The notes under the pieces: model-generated
The model's input: the letters and a program-made list of their open reading frames with translations, nothing else
Told to the model about the DNA's origin: nothing
Database searches by the model: none
DNA from: Flavobacterium zhairuonense
Lineage (GTDB): Bacteria; Bacteroidota; Bacteroidia; Flavobacteriales; Flavobacteriaceae
Direction of reading: 5' to 3'
Assembly: GCF_004352915.1 (NCBI RefSeq)
Contig: NZ_SJSY01000074.1
Coordinates: forward strand, 62,001-126,000
DNA: 64,000 nucleotides
Program-made: the position numbers and the translations under genes
In this document: one piece after another, positions 26,512 to 35,430 of the stretch
Layout of the letters: every line of letters starts with the position of its first letter
How positions within the stretch are numbered: the first letter of the stretch is position 1

Positions 26512-28440
26512 ATGTTAAAAAGTAAAATCGACAAAGCAACAGGATTCGAAAAACGATTCGAAAACATCAATACGGTTGTTTTTGAAAATTCTTCAGAAGC
26601 TTCAAAAGAAGTAGCACAGGAAATTGCGGCTCTAATTAGAGAAAAACAAAAAGAAAATAAACTTTGTGTTTTAGGGCTTGCAACGGGATCTTCTCCAAAA
26701 GGTTTGTATGCTGAATTGGTTCGTCTTCATAAAGAAGAAGGTTTGAGTTTCAAAAACGTAGTAAGTTTTAACTTGGATGAATATTATCCGATGGAACCAA
26801 ACTCAATCAACAGTTATGTTCGTTTTATGAAAGAATTACTGTTTGATCATGTCGATATTTTACCTGAAAACGCTCATGTTCCAGACGGGCTTTTGACAAA
26901 GGAGCAAATTGCAGATTACTGCCACGAATATGAAGCTAAAATCGAAGCTTTAGGTGGAATCGATTTGCAGGTTCTTGGAATTGGAGGAAACGGACACATT
27001 GGTTTTAACGAGTCTGGTTCGCTTCAAAACTCGAAAACACGTTTAGTAGCTTTAGATCATATTACTAGAGTTGCCGCAAGCAAAGATTTCTTCGGATTAA
27101 ATAATACGCCAAGAACAGCAATCACGCTTGGAGTGAAAAAAATCATGGAAGCCAAAAGAGTGATTTTATTGGCTTGGGGAGAAGGAAAAGCAAATATTGT
27201 AAAGAAATCTGTTGAAGATGAAGTTACAAATAGAGTTCCAGCTTCGTTTTTGCAAGAACATGATAATGCTGTTTTTATTTTAGATAAAGAAGCTTCTTCG
27301 AAATTAACAAGAATCAACAAGCCTTGGTTGGTTGAGAAAATTGTTTGGACAGACAAATTAACTCGTAAAGCAGTTTTGGGATTGGCATTAGATCTTAAAA
27401 AGCCAATTTTAATGCTTACTGATGCTGATTATATCGAAAACGGTATGAGTGATTTATTGGCAGATTCAGGCCCAGCTTATGATACTAACATTAAGATATT
27501 TAATAAATTACAAAATACAATTACAGGTTGGCCAGGTGGAAAACCAAATTCAGATGATGCAAATCGTCCAGAAAGAGCAGAACCAGCTAAAAAACGTGTA
27601 TTGATTTTCAGCCCGCACCCTGATGATGACATTATCAGTATGGGAGGAACTTTCATGCGCCTTCAAGAGCAAGGGCATGAAGTGCACGTGGCGTACCAAA
27701 CATCAGGAAATATTGCAGTTGCTGATGATGAAGCATTGCGTTTTGCAAGATTCGTAATTGATTACAACGAGAAATTCGGAATCAAAAGCGAAGAGGCAGA
27801 TAGCATCTACAAAAAAGCAGAAGCATTTTTGCAGAACAAAAAGAACAGCGAAATTGATATTCCAGAAGTTCGTTACATTAAAGGTTTGATTAGAAAAGGT
27901 GAGGCAAGAGCGACAAGTTATTTTGTTGGTCTTCCAGATTCACAGATTCACTTTATGGAATTGCCTTTCTACGAAACAGGAACAATTGAGAAAAAACCAA
28001 TTGGCCCAGAAGATATTCAGTTGACAGTTGATTTAATTGAGAAAATTAAGCCACACCAAATTTACGCAGCTGGAGATCTAGCAGATCCGCATGGAACGCA
28101 TAAAGTTTGTTTGGATGCGATTTTTGAAGCGGTTAAAGTTTTAAAACCAAAAGAATTCATGAACGACTGCTGGTTATGGTTGTACCGTGGCGCTTGGCAA
28201 GAATGGGGAATTGACGAAGTCGAAATGGCAGTACCAATGAGCCCGGACCAAGTTTTAGCAAAACGTCATGGAATCTTCAAACATCAATCTCAAAAAGATG
28301 GAGTTGTTTTCCAAGGAACAGACGCAAGAGAGTTCTGGCAGAGAGCCGAAGATAGAAACCGCGAAACAGCAGAATTATACCATCAGTTAGGTTTGGCAAC
28401 TTATGCTGCAATGGAAGCTTTCGTGAGATGGCATTACTAA
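26512..28440 (+). CDS. NagB-like glucosamine-6-phosphate deaminase fused to PIG-L/LmbE deacetylase
   Basis: Residues about 1-290 are NagB-like (GLATGSSPKGLY, SFNLDEYY with Asp89, GIGGNGHIGFNE). Residues about 355-642 are a PIG-L/LmbE zinc N-deacetylase domain with the metal motif SPHPDDD and a second site around ADPHGTHK. The two activities would together de-N-acetylate and deaminate an amino sugar phosphate in the cytoplasm. One position stands out: canonical NagB has NDGHI with a catalytic Asp (Asp141 of E. coli), while this protein has GNGHI (Asn160). His162 and Glu167 are kept. From memory, Bacteroidota homologues with this fusion are annotated only as deaminase-like. The 642-aa length agrees with such fusions. 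Confidence 0.88.
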   Translation: MLKSKIDKATGFEKRFENINTVVFENSSEASKEVAQEIAALIREKQKENKLCVLGLATGSSPKGLYAELVRLHKEEGLSFKNVVSFNLDEYYPMEPNSINSYVRFMKELLFDHVDILPENAHVPDGLLTKEQIADYCHEYEAKIEALGGIDLQVLGIGGNGHIGFNESGSLQNSKTRLVALDHITRVAASKDFFGLNNTPRTAITLGVKKIMEAKRVILLAWGEGKANIVKKSVEDEVTNRVPASFLQEHDNAVFILDKEASSKLTRINKPWLVEKIVWTDKLTRKAVLGLALDLKKPILMLTDADYIENGMSDLLADSGPAYDTNIKIFNKLQNTITGWPGGKPNSDDANRPERAEPAKKRVLIFSPHPDDDIISMGGTFMRLQEQGHEVHVAYQTSGNIAVADDEALRFARFVIDYNEKFGIKSEEADSIYKKAEAFLQNKKNSEIDIPEVRYIKGLIRKGEARATSYFVGLPDSQIHFMELPFYETGTIEKKPIGPEDIQLTVDLIEKIKPHQIYAAGDLADPHGTHKVCLDAIFEAVKVLKPKEFMNDCWLWLYRGAWQEWGIDEVEMAVPMSPDQVLAKRHGIFKHQSQKDGVVFQGTDAREFWQRAEDRNRETAELYHQLGLATYAAMEAFVRWHY

Positions 28441-28517
28441 AAAAGGTTCTGAGATGCTAAGTTGCTAAGGTTCTAAGTTTTTTAGGAATTAGTAATAAAG
28501 CCTTAAACAATAATTTT

Positions 28518-28565
28518 GAAGCAGGAAGAGAGAACTAATTATGTTCTTTTTTCTTGCTTCTTTTT
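28518..28565 (+). terminator. Hairpin terminator after the NagB-fusion gene
   Basis: An imperfect stem of GAAGCAGGAAGAGAGAAC-type sequence (28518-28535) pairs with the complementary stretch ending in CTTGCTTC (28560), followed by a T-run. It lies about 80 bp after the stop codon. Confidence 0.65.
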
Positions 28566-28685
28566 TTAAAAGATGCTGAGTCGCTATCCCGAGGCTTCGG
28601 GACTAAGTTTTTTCGTTTCTGAATTAAATAATCTGTGGAAATCTGTGTAATCTGTGGCAAATAAATAATAGCTTTGCATACAATT

Positions 28686-28721
28686 GAAGCAAGAAGAAAG
28701 ATAAGTCTTTCCTCTTGCTTC
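28686..28721 (+). repeat. Second hairpin with related stem, upstream of the DUF3820 gene
   Basis: GAAGCAAGAAGAAAGA (28686-28701) pairs with TCTTTCCTCTTGCTTC (28706-28721) across a 4-nt loop. The stem sequence resembles the hairpin at 28518, suggesting a dispersed repeat. It ends 16 bp before the ATG at 28738, so it would lie in the leader. Confidence 0.6.
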
Positions 28722-28737
28722 TTTCTTCTTAAAAACT

Positions 28738-28974
28738 ATGGATCAAGATAAAAAACAACTCATAAAATTAGCTCATACCAAAATGCCTTTCGGGAAGTAC
28801 GAAGGAAAATATTTGATTGATTTACCTGAATACTATGTCGTTTGGTATCATAATAAAGGATTTCCAAAAGGAGAATTGGGACAGCAACTTCAATTGATTT
28901 ATGAGTTAAAATTGAATGGATTGGAGGAATTAATTCGAAATATTAAGAAGCAATATCCGAAACCAATAAAATAA
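28738..28974 (+). CDS. DUF3820 family protein
   Basis: This small 78-aa protein is a DUF3820 member: MPFGKYEGKYLIDLPEYYVVW is the defining block (residues about 16-36), followed by GFPKGELGQQL. It has no signal peptide or membrane segment. The KMPFGKY pattern resembles one found in exonuclease-associated small domains, and a nucleic-acid link has been suggested for the family, but I know of no firm function. It appears to be a single-gene unit. Confidence 0.85.
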   Translation: MDQDKKQLIKLAHTKMPFGKYEGKYLIDLPEYYVVWYHNKGFPKGELGQQLQLIYELKLNGLEELIRNIKKQYPKPIK

Positions 28975-29047
28975 GATTCCGTCTGTTGCAAAAATATCTT
29001 TTTTATAAATGATGTAAGTTTTTGCTTGTTTTTTCATGTATATTTGA

Positions 29048-29780
29048 ATGAAAAACATGAAAATTATGTACAATAATAAATCAAAAGTTGATTTAAATTT
29101 AATTCATTGGTTAGCAGTTTTTATTTTCTTTTTTGTTCAGAATGGTTTTTCGCAAACAAAAGAAGCGGATGAATTAATGGCTAAAGGCGAAAAAGCTTTT
29201 TCTGAAAACAATTTTCTGCTAGCTAAAGAAATCTATACTAAAGTAACAAATGTAATTCCGAATGATAAAAATGGTTGGTACAATCTTGGTGCTTCTGAAT
29301 TAGAATTAGGAGATAATGAAAAATGCCTGCGAACATTTCTATCAAGCGTATTTGCGAGGTGATGGAGAGGCATTGCAATTGATCAAAACGAATTGCCCTA
29401 ATTTTAGGAATGGATCAGTAATGTCATTAAATGATGTTGAAGAAAAACCGAAATTTATCTATAACGGAAAAGAATATTTGCTTTTTGAAAAAAATCAGAT
29501 AAATCCAAAATACATTAATTTTTTAAGAGGAGAACTTAAGAAATCAAGAATCATAAGTGACAAAGCAATTGGGCGAAATACGTATGTTCATTTCAGTATT
29601 ACCAATGCTGATAGCTTAAATGTAAAAATAGTAAATGTTACGGGAGATCAAAAAGATGCAGGAATTATAAAACAAGAAATTATCTCAATTTTTACTAAAT
29701 CATTCACTTATATCTCAGCTAAAAATAAGGGGGTTAATGTTGAATTATGGGAGAAATGGTCGCTTCCAATCACTTTTTAG
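29048..29780 (+). pseudogene. TPR protein with TonB-C-like domain, broken by a +1 insertion
   Basis: The N-terminal part (29048-29362) encodes a signal or anchor segment (HWLAVFIFFFVQNGFSQ) and a TPR repeat ending GASELELGDNEK. The reading then shifts into CLRTFLSS and stops. In the next frame the expected TPR continuation KACEHFYQAYLRGDGEA appears and runs to 29780. Removing one T at 29324 joins the two into a single protein of about 243 aa. The C-terminal part (NTYVHFSITNADS... WSLPITF) resembles a TonB C-terminal fold. The break is either a real mutation or a sequencing error next to a run of five A. Confidence 0.85.
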
Positions 29781-30200
29781 GAGAGTTTGACTTAAGATGA
29801 ATTGCATATTGGAGTGTAAAATTTATAGCTTCAATGATTTATATTTAAAACTATAATGGACAAAATATTCAGAATCTAGTTAATAGTAAGAAAAATCTTT
29901 GGTAGTTTGATTTTTTTTATTTAAGTTTGAAATACAAAAATATTATAATTTTCAAAAACAAAGTGATACCACAGAGTTCAAGACTGAATTCATAAATGTG
30001 TACAAGTCAGTGTTTTTTAAATTATAATATTTTTTTTTATTTAAAAAAGTCCTAAAATTTTTATCTTTAAATGTTATCGGAAATTAGGCTTAGATTTCCT
30101 TCATTTTTTAATTCTATTTTCTTCTATCGCCTACTTAAAAGCATTTTAGGCTAGAAATCAGAGATATTCTTCAAAAAAATCTCCAATTAAAAGTTAAAAT

Positions 30201-30228
30201 TATCGATTACAAAACCAAGTAATCGATA
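30201..30228. repeat. Perfect inverted repeat upstream of pyrG
   Basis: TATCGATTAC (30201-30210) and its exact complement GTAATCGATA (30219-30228) flank an 8-nt spacer. There is no T-run after it, so an operator is more likely than a terminator. It lies about 60 bp upstream of the presumed pyrG -7 box. Confidence 0.6.
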
Positions 30229-30283
30229 TGTTTAAAAATTTGCAAAATTATCTCATTCTCGAATTGATAAATTGTCTAATTAA

Positions 30284-31948
<1,665 letters not shown>

Positions 31949-32028
31949 TAATTATATTCTAAGAGACTGTAACTTTTAAATTAAACAGATACTAATAGCC
32001 TCAAACGAATAACTTTTTTAAATTAATA

Positions 32029-33939
32029 ATGGAAGAAAAAAAATTAGACCTTAATTCAATCATTGGTTTTGTATTGATATTCGGAATTTTGCTTTGGATT
32101 ATGTACCAAAATCAACCTTCTGAAAAAGAAATTGCTGCTGAAAAAGCCAAGAAAGAATTAGTTGCTAAACAAGAAGCACAAGCAAAAGCAGATAAAGCAA
32201 AAACTGCGTCATTACCAGCTGTGGCTGTAACTCCTGGAGATACACTGCAATTGGCTCAATTGCAAAAAACTTTAGGAGGATTTGCTTATTCAGCAACACT
32301 TCCTTCTGCAAAAGAAGCTTTCACTACAATCGAAAACGAGAAGATTAAACTTAAAATTGCTAATAAAGGCGGTTATATTGTTGAGGCTACTTTAAAAGAA
32401 TTTGAAAAGTTTAAAAAAGGTTCTGGCGAATTAGTTGAGTTAATTAAAAACAACAACTCAAACTTAAATTTACAGCTTCTTACTACAGATAATAGAACAT
32501 TAAATTCTAAAGATTTGTATTTTGAACCAACATTAGAAAAAGTTGGTGCAGATCAAGTTTTGTCTATGCGTTTAAAAGCGGGAGCAAATGAATTTCTAGA
32601 GTATAAATATATTTTGAAACCAAATGATTACTTAGTTGGTTTTGATATTCGTTCTCAAGGTTTAAACAAAGTTTTAAACTCAGCTAAACCATTAAATTTA
32701 GAATGGGATTTAAAAACATACAGAAATGAGAAAAGTATTTCGTACGAAGGTCGTTTCTCTCAAATTGATTACAAATACGAAGAATCGAAATACAGTAATG
32801 TAAATGGTCAGGGACAAGGTAAAGAGGAGACTCCTGAGAAAGTTAGTTTTGTTGCTTTTAAACAGCACTTTTTTGCGACAATTTTGGCTACTGAAAAACC
32901 TTTTGAAACTTCGAAACTGCAGTCAGACAATTTAGTTAAAGACGAAAAAATTGATACTGTCTATACAAAACAATTCAGAGCTAATTTACCTTTAGCATTC
33001 TCAAATGGAGAAGTTGATTATAAAATGAGCCTTTATTTTGGTCCAGTAGATTACAAAACATTAAAGTCTTACGACAAAAATTTTGATAAAATCATTCCAT
33101 TAGGATGGGGGATTTTTGGATGGATCAACAAATGGATTTTTATTCCATTATTCGGATTTTTAAGCTCTACAATAGGATTGTCATTAGGAATTGCGATTAT
33201 CATTTTTACGATTATTATCAAATTGGCTATGTCGCCAATTACCTATAAGTCATTCTTGTCTCAGGCTAAAATGAAAGTTTTAAGACCTGATATTGCAGAG
33301 TTGGGAGAGAAATTCAAAAAAGACCCAATGAAGAAACAACAAGAAACAATGAAATTGTACAACAAAGCAGGAGTTAACCCAATGGCAGGATGTATTCCAG
33401 CCTTGATTCAGCTTCCTTTTATGTATGCTTCATTCCAGTTCTTCCCAGCTGCTTTTGAGTTAAGACAAAAAAGCTTCCTTTGGGCAGACGATTTATCATC
33501 ATTTGATGCTGTTGTAAAATTACCGTTTTCAATACCAGTTTATGGAGATCATATTAGTTTGTTCCCAATCTTGGCAGCGATTGCAATTTTCTTCTACATG
33601 AAAATGACTTCGGGAGATCAACAAATGGCAGCGCCTCAACAAGAAGGAATGCCGGATATGGCTAAGATGATGAAAATCATGATTTATGTTTCGCCATTAA
33701 TGATGTTGCTTTTCTTCAATAATTACGGTGCAGGATTGAGTTTATACAACTTTATTTCAAACTTAATTACAATTGGAATTATGTTTGTGATCAAGAACTA
33801 TATTGTTGACAGTGAAAAAATTCATGCTCAAATTCAAGAAAATAAATTAAAAGAGCCTAAAAAGCAAAGCAAGTTTCAACAGCGTCTTCAAGAGGTAATG
33901 GAACAACAAGAAGCTGCTAAAGCTCAAAAGAAGAAATAA
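32029..33939 (+). CDS. yidC: Membrane protein insertase YidC
   Basis: YidC inserts and folds inner-membrane proteins. This 636-aa protein has an N-terminal membrane segment (SIIGFVLIFGILLWIMY, about residues 8-24), a lysine-rich linker, and a large periplasmic beta domain (about 100-350). The conserved membrane core follows: GWGIFGWINKWIFIPLFGF, then KLAMSPITYKSFLSQAKM with the coiled cytoplasmic loop KFKKDPMKKQQETM, and GCIPALIQLPFMYASF. The C-terminus is basic (ends AKAQKKK), as expected for ribosome contact. A terminator follows at 33951. Confidence 0.98.
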   Translation: MEEKKLDLNSIIGFVLIFGILLWIMYQNQPSEKEIAAEKAKKELVAKQEAQAKADKAKTASLPAVAVTPGDTLQLAQLQKTLGGFAYSATLPSAKEAFTTIENEKIKLKIANKGGYIVEATLKEFEKFKKGSGELVELIKNNNSNLNLQLLTTDNRTLNSKDLYFEPTLEKVGADQVLSMRLKAGANEFLEYKYILKPNDYLVGFDIRSQGLNKVLNSAKPLNLEWDLKTYRNEKSISYEGRFSQIDYKYEESKYSNVNGQGQGKEETPEKVSFVAFKQHFFATILATEKPFETSKLQSDNLVKDEKIDTVYTKQFRANLPLAFSNGEVDYKMSLYFGPVDYKTLKSYDKNFDKIIPLGWGIFGWINKWIFIPLFGFLSSTIGLSLGIAIIIFTIIIKLAMSPITYKSFLSQAKMKVLRPDIAELGEKFKKDPMKKQQETMKLYNKAGVNPMAGCIPALIQLPFMYASFQFFPAAFELRQKSFLWADDLSSFDAVVKLPFSIPVYGDHISLFPILAAIAIFFYMKMTSGDQQMAAPQQEGMPDMAKMMKIMIYVSPLMMLLFFNNYGAGLSLYNFISNLITIGIMFVIKNYIVDSEKIHAQIQENKLKEPKKQSKFQQRLQEVMEQQEAAKAQKKK

Positions 33940-33950
33940 TTCAATAAAAA

Positions 33951-33980
33951 AATCTCGATTTATCGGGATTTTTTTATTTT
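33951..33980 (+). terminator. Intrinsic terminator after yidC
   Basis: AATCTCGATT (33951-33960) and TATCGGGATT (33961-33970) form a short G-T-tolerant stem followed by a T-run. It starts 11 bp after the yidC stop. Confidence 0.8.
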
Positions 33981-34035
33981 TAAAATATACTTTATCAGAA
34001 GTATTTTTCGTTAAAGCTTAAAATTTAAATTTATT

Positions 34036-34752
34036 ATGATTTATAAAAAAATAGTTGTTGGATTGCTTTTTTTAAATGCATTTTTGGTTTCGGCTCAAGA
34101 TGTAAATAAAGTTGATGCAGACGGCAAAAAAGACGGGGTTTGGAAAGGAATTTATGAAACTTCAAAACGCCCTCGATATGAAGGAACTTTTAGTCATGGA
34201 AAAGAAACCGGAATTTTTAAATTTTTTGATGACACTAAAAAAGGCGATGTAGTTGCAACGCGAGATTTTTCTGCAAATGACGGAAGTTCGTATACTATTT
34301 TTTATGATCAGAATAAAAATAAAGTAAGCGAAGGGAAAGAAATAGGGAAAGCTAGAGAAGGAGAATGGAAATATTATCACAAAGCTTCTAAATTGGTGAT
34401 GACTCTTGAAAATTATAAAAACGGAAAGTTGGAAGGTGTCCGATCTGTTTTTTATCCAGATGGTAAAATTGCTGAAGAAACGACTTATAAGAATGGATTA
34501 AAAGACGGAGTTTATAAAAAATATGGTCAAAATGCCATTCTTTTAGAGCAATCAACTTTTAAAGACAATCTATATAATGGAGATGCGATTTTTTATGATT
34601 CAGAAGGGATTATGGCATCTAAAGGAAAATTTCTAAATGGCAAAAAAGTTGGTAGATGGCAGTTTTACTTGAAAGGAAAATTGACCAAAGAAATAAACAT
34701 GAGTGATCCAAAAAGCAATTACCAAGCGGACTCAAAGCCTAAAATGGAATAA
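34036..34752 (+). CDS. YwqK-like/MORN-variant repeat protein, exported
   Basis: This 238-aa protein has a signal peptide (MIYKKIVVGLLFLNAFLVSAQ). The rest consists of beta-hairpin repeats of the form G.W..Y....L......KNGKLEG....YPDGK, at least six copies. Databases name such proteins the YwqK-family antitoxin, but the name does not fit an exported protein and no toxin gene is adjacent. A cell-surface or periplasmic role is more likely. A larger protein with the same repeats is encoded at 47633-50887. Confidence 0.8.
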   Translation: MIYKKIVVGLLFLNAFLVSAQDVNKVDADGKKDGVWKGIYETSKRPRYEGTFSHGKETGIFKFFDDTKKGDVVATRDFSANDGSSYTIFYDQNKNKVSEGKEIGKAREGEWKYYHKASKLVMTLENYKNGKLEGVRSVFYPDGKIAEETTYKNGLKDGVYKKYGQNAILLEQSTFKDNLYNGDAIFYDSEGIMASKGKFLNGKKVGRWQFYLKGKLTKEINMSDPKSNYQADSKPKME

Positions 34753-34781
34753 TAAAACTATATAAGTTAGCGTAAAGTTTT

Positions 34782-34837
34782 TTTGCCACGAATTCACGAA
34801 TTAATTTTAGAATAAAAATTCGTGAATTCGTGGCAAA
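34782..34837. terminator. Long perfect-stem hairpin (flavobacterial repeat)
   Basis: A 21-bp stem has one arm at 34782-34802, beginning TTTGCCACGAATTC, and its exact complement at 34817-34837, around a 14-nt loop, with T-runs on both sides. It lies 30 bp past the YwqK-like gene and should end its transcription. The GCCACGAATTC sequence recurs in part at 55802-55812. Confidence 0.8.
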
Positions 34838-34872
34838 CTTTTTTTAAATTTGATTGACTAACATTTTGAAAA

Positions 34873-35430
34873 ATGGATTTAAACGAATTGATTGGAAGGT
34901 TTTTATTGTTGTTTTTTTCAATTTTGGCTTTGTATTTTTTCTCTAATCGAAAAGATAACGAAACTATAAATCCATTAATGGTTATTGTGGGATTGTGCAC
35001 TTTCTCGCTTTGTTATTTGTTTACCAAAATAGAGATTGGAGTCGGAATTGGTTTTGGTTTGTTTGCGATCTTTTCTATTTTAAGATTCAGAACGCAATCT
35101 TTTACGGTAAATGCAATTATTTTTCTTTTTGCTACTATTACGCTTTCCATTTTAGATATTATGTATCCTTTTGAGAAGATTGAATTGCTTCTCTTTTTCC
35201 AAACAATCATTATTGGGTTTTATATTTTCGCTTCGATGATTGTCAATAAAAAAGTTTCGAAATATTTGAATTCAGTAGATTTGAAAATTCCGCTTGACGA
35301 TAATTTTTCTTTGAATCAGGAAACCATTCGAAAAATAATTCAGCAGAAAATTAAAATTGACGATTTTGACTTTAGAATTGTCTTAATTAATACAACAGCA
35401 AGCGAAATTGACTTATTGGTATTTTATTGA
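34873..35430 (+). CDS. DUF4956 membrane protein
   Basis: This 185-aa protein has about four membrane segments in its first 120 residues. It contains GVGIGFGLFAIFSILRFRTQ (residues about 56-75), the signature of DUF4956. It ends in a small soluble tail (DDFDFRIVLINTTASEIDLLVFY). DUF4956 genes often stand beside VTC-type polyphosphate polymerase genes, but none is seen here. Its stop codon abuts the stop of the convergent gene at 35431 with no gap. Confidence 0.82.
   Translation: MDLNELIGRFLLLFFSILALYFFSNRKDNETINPLMVIVGLCTFSLCYLFTKIEIGVGIGFGLFAIFSILRFRTQSFTVNAIIFLFATITLSILDIMYPFEKIELLLFFQTIIIGFYIFASMIVNKKVSKYLNSVDLKIPLDDNFSLNQETIRKIIQQKIKIDDFDFRIVLINTTASEIDLLVFY

Noticed and set aside
34036..34752. 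YwqK antitoxin of a toxin-antitoxin pair
   Set aside because: The protein has a signal peptide and no toxin gene is adjacent; the name reflects repeat similarity only.
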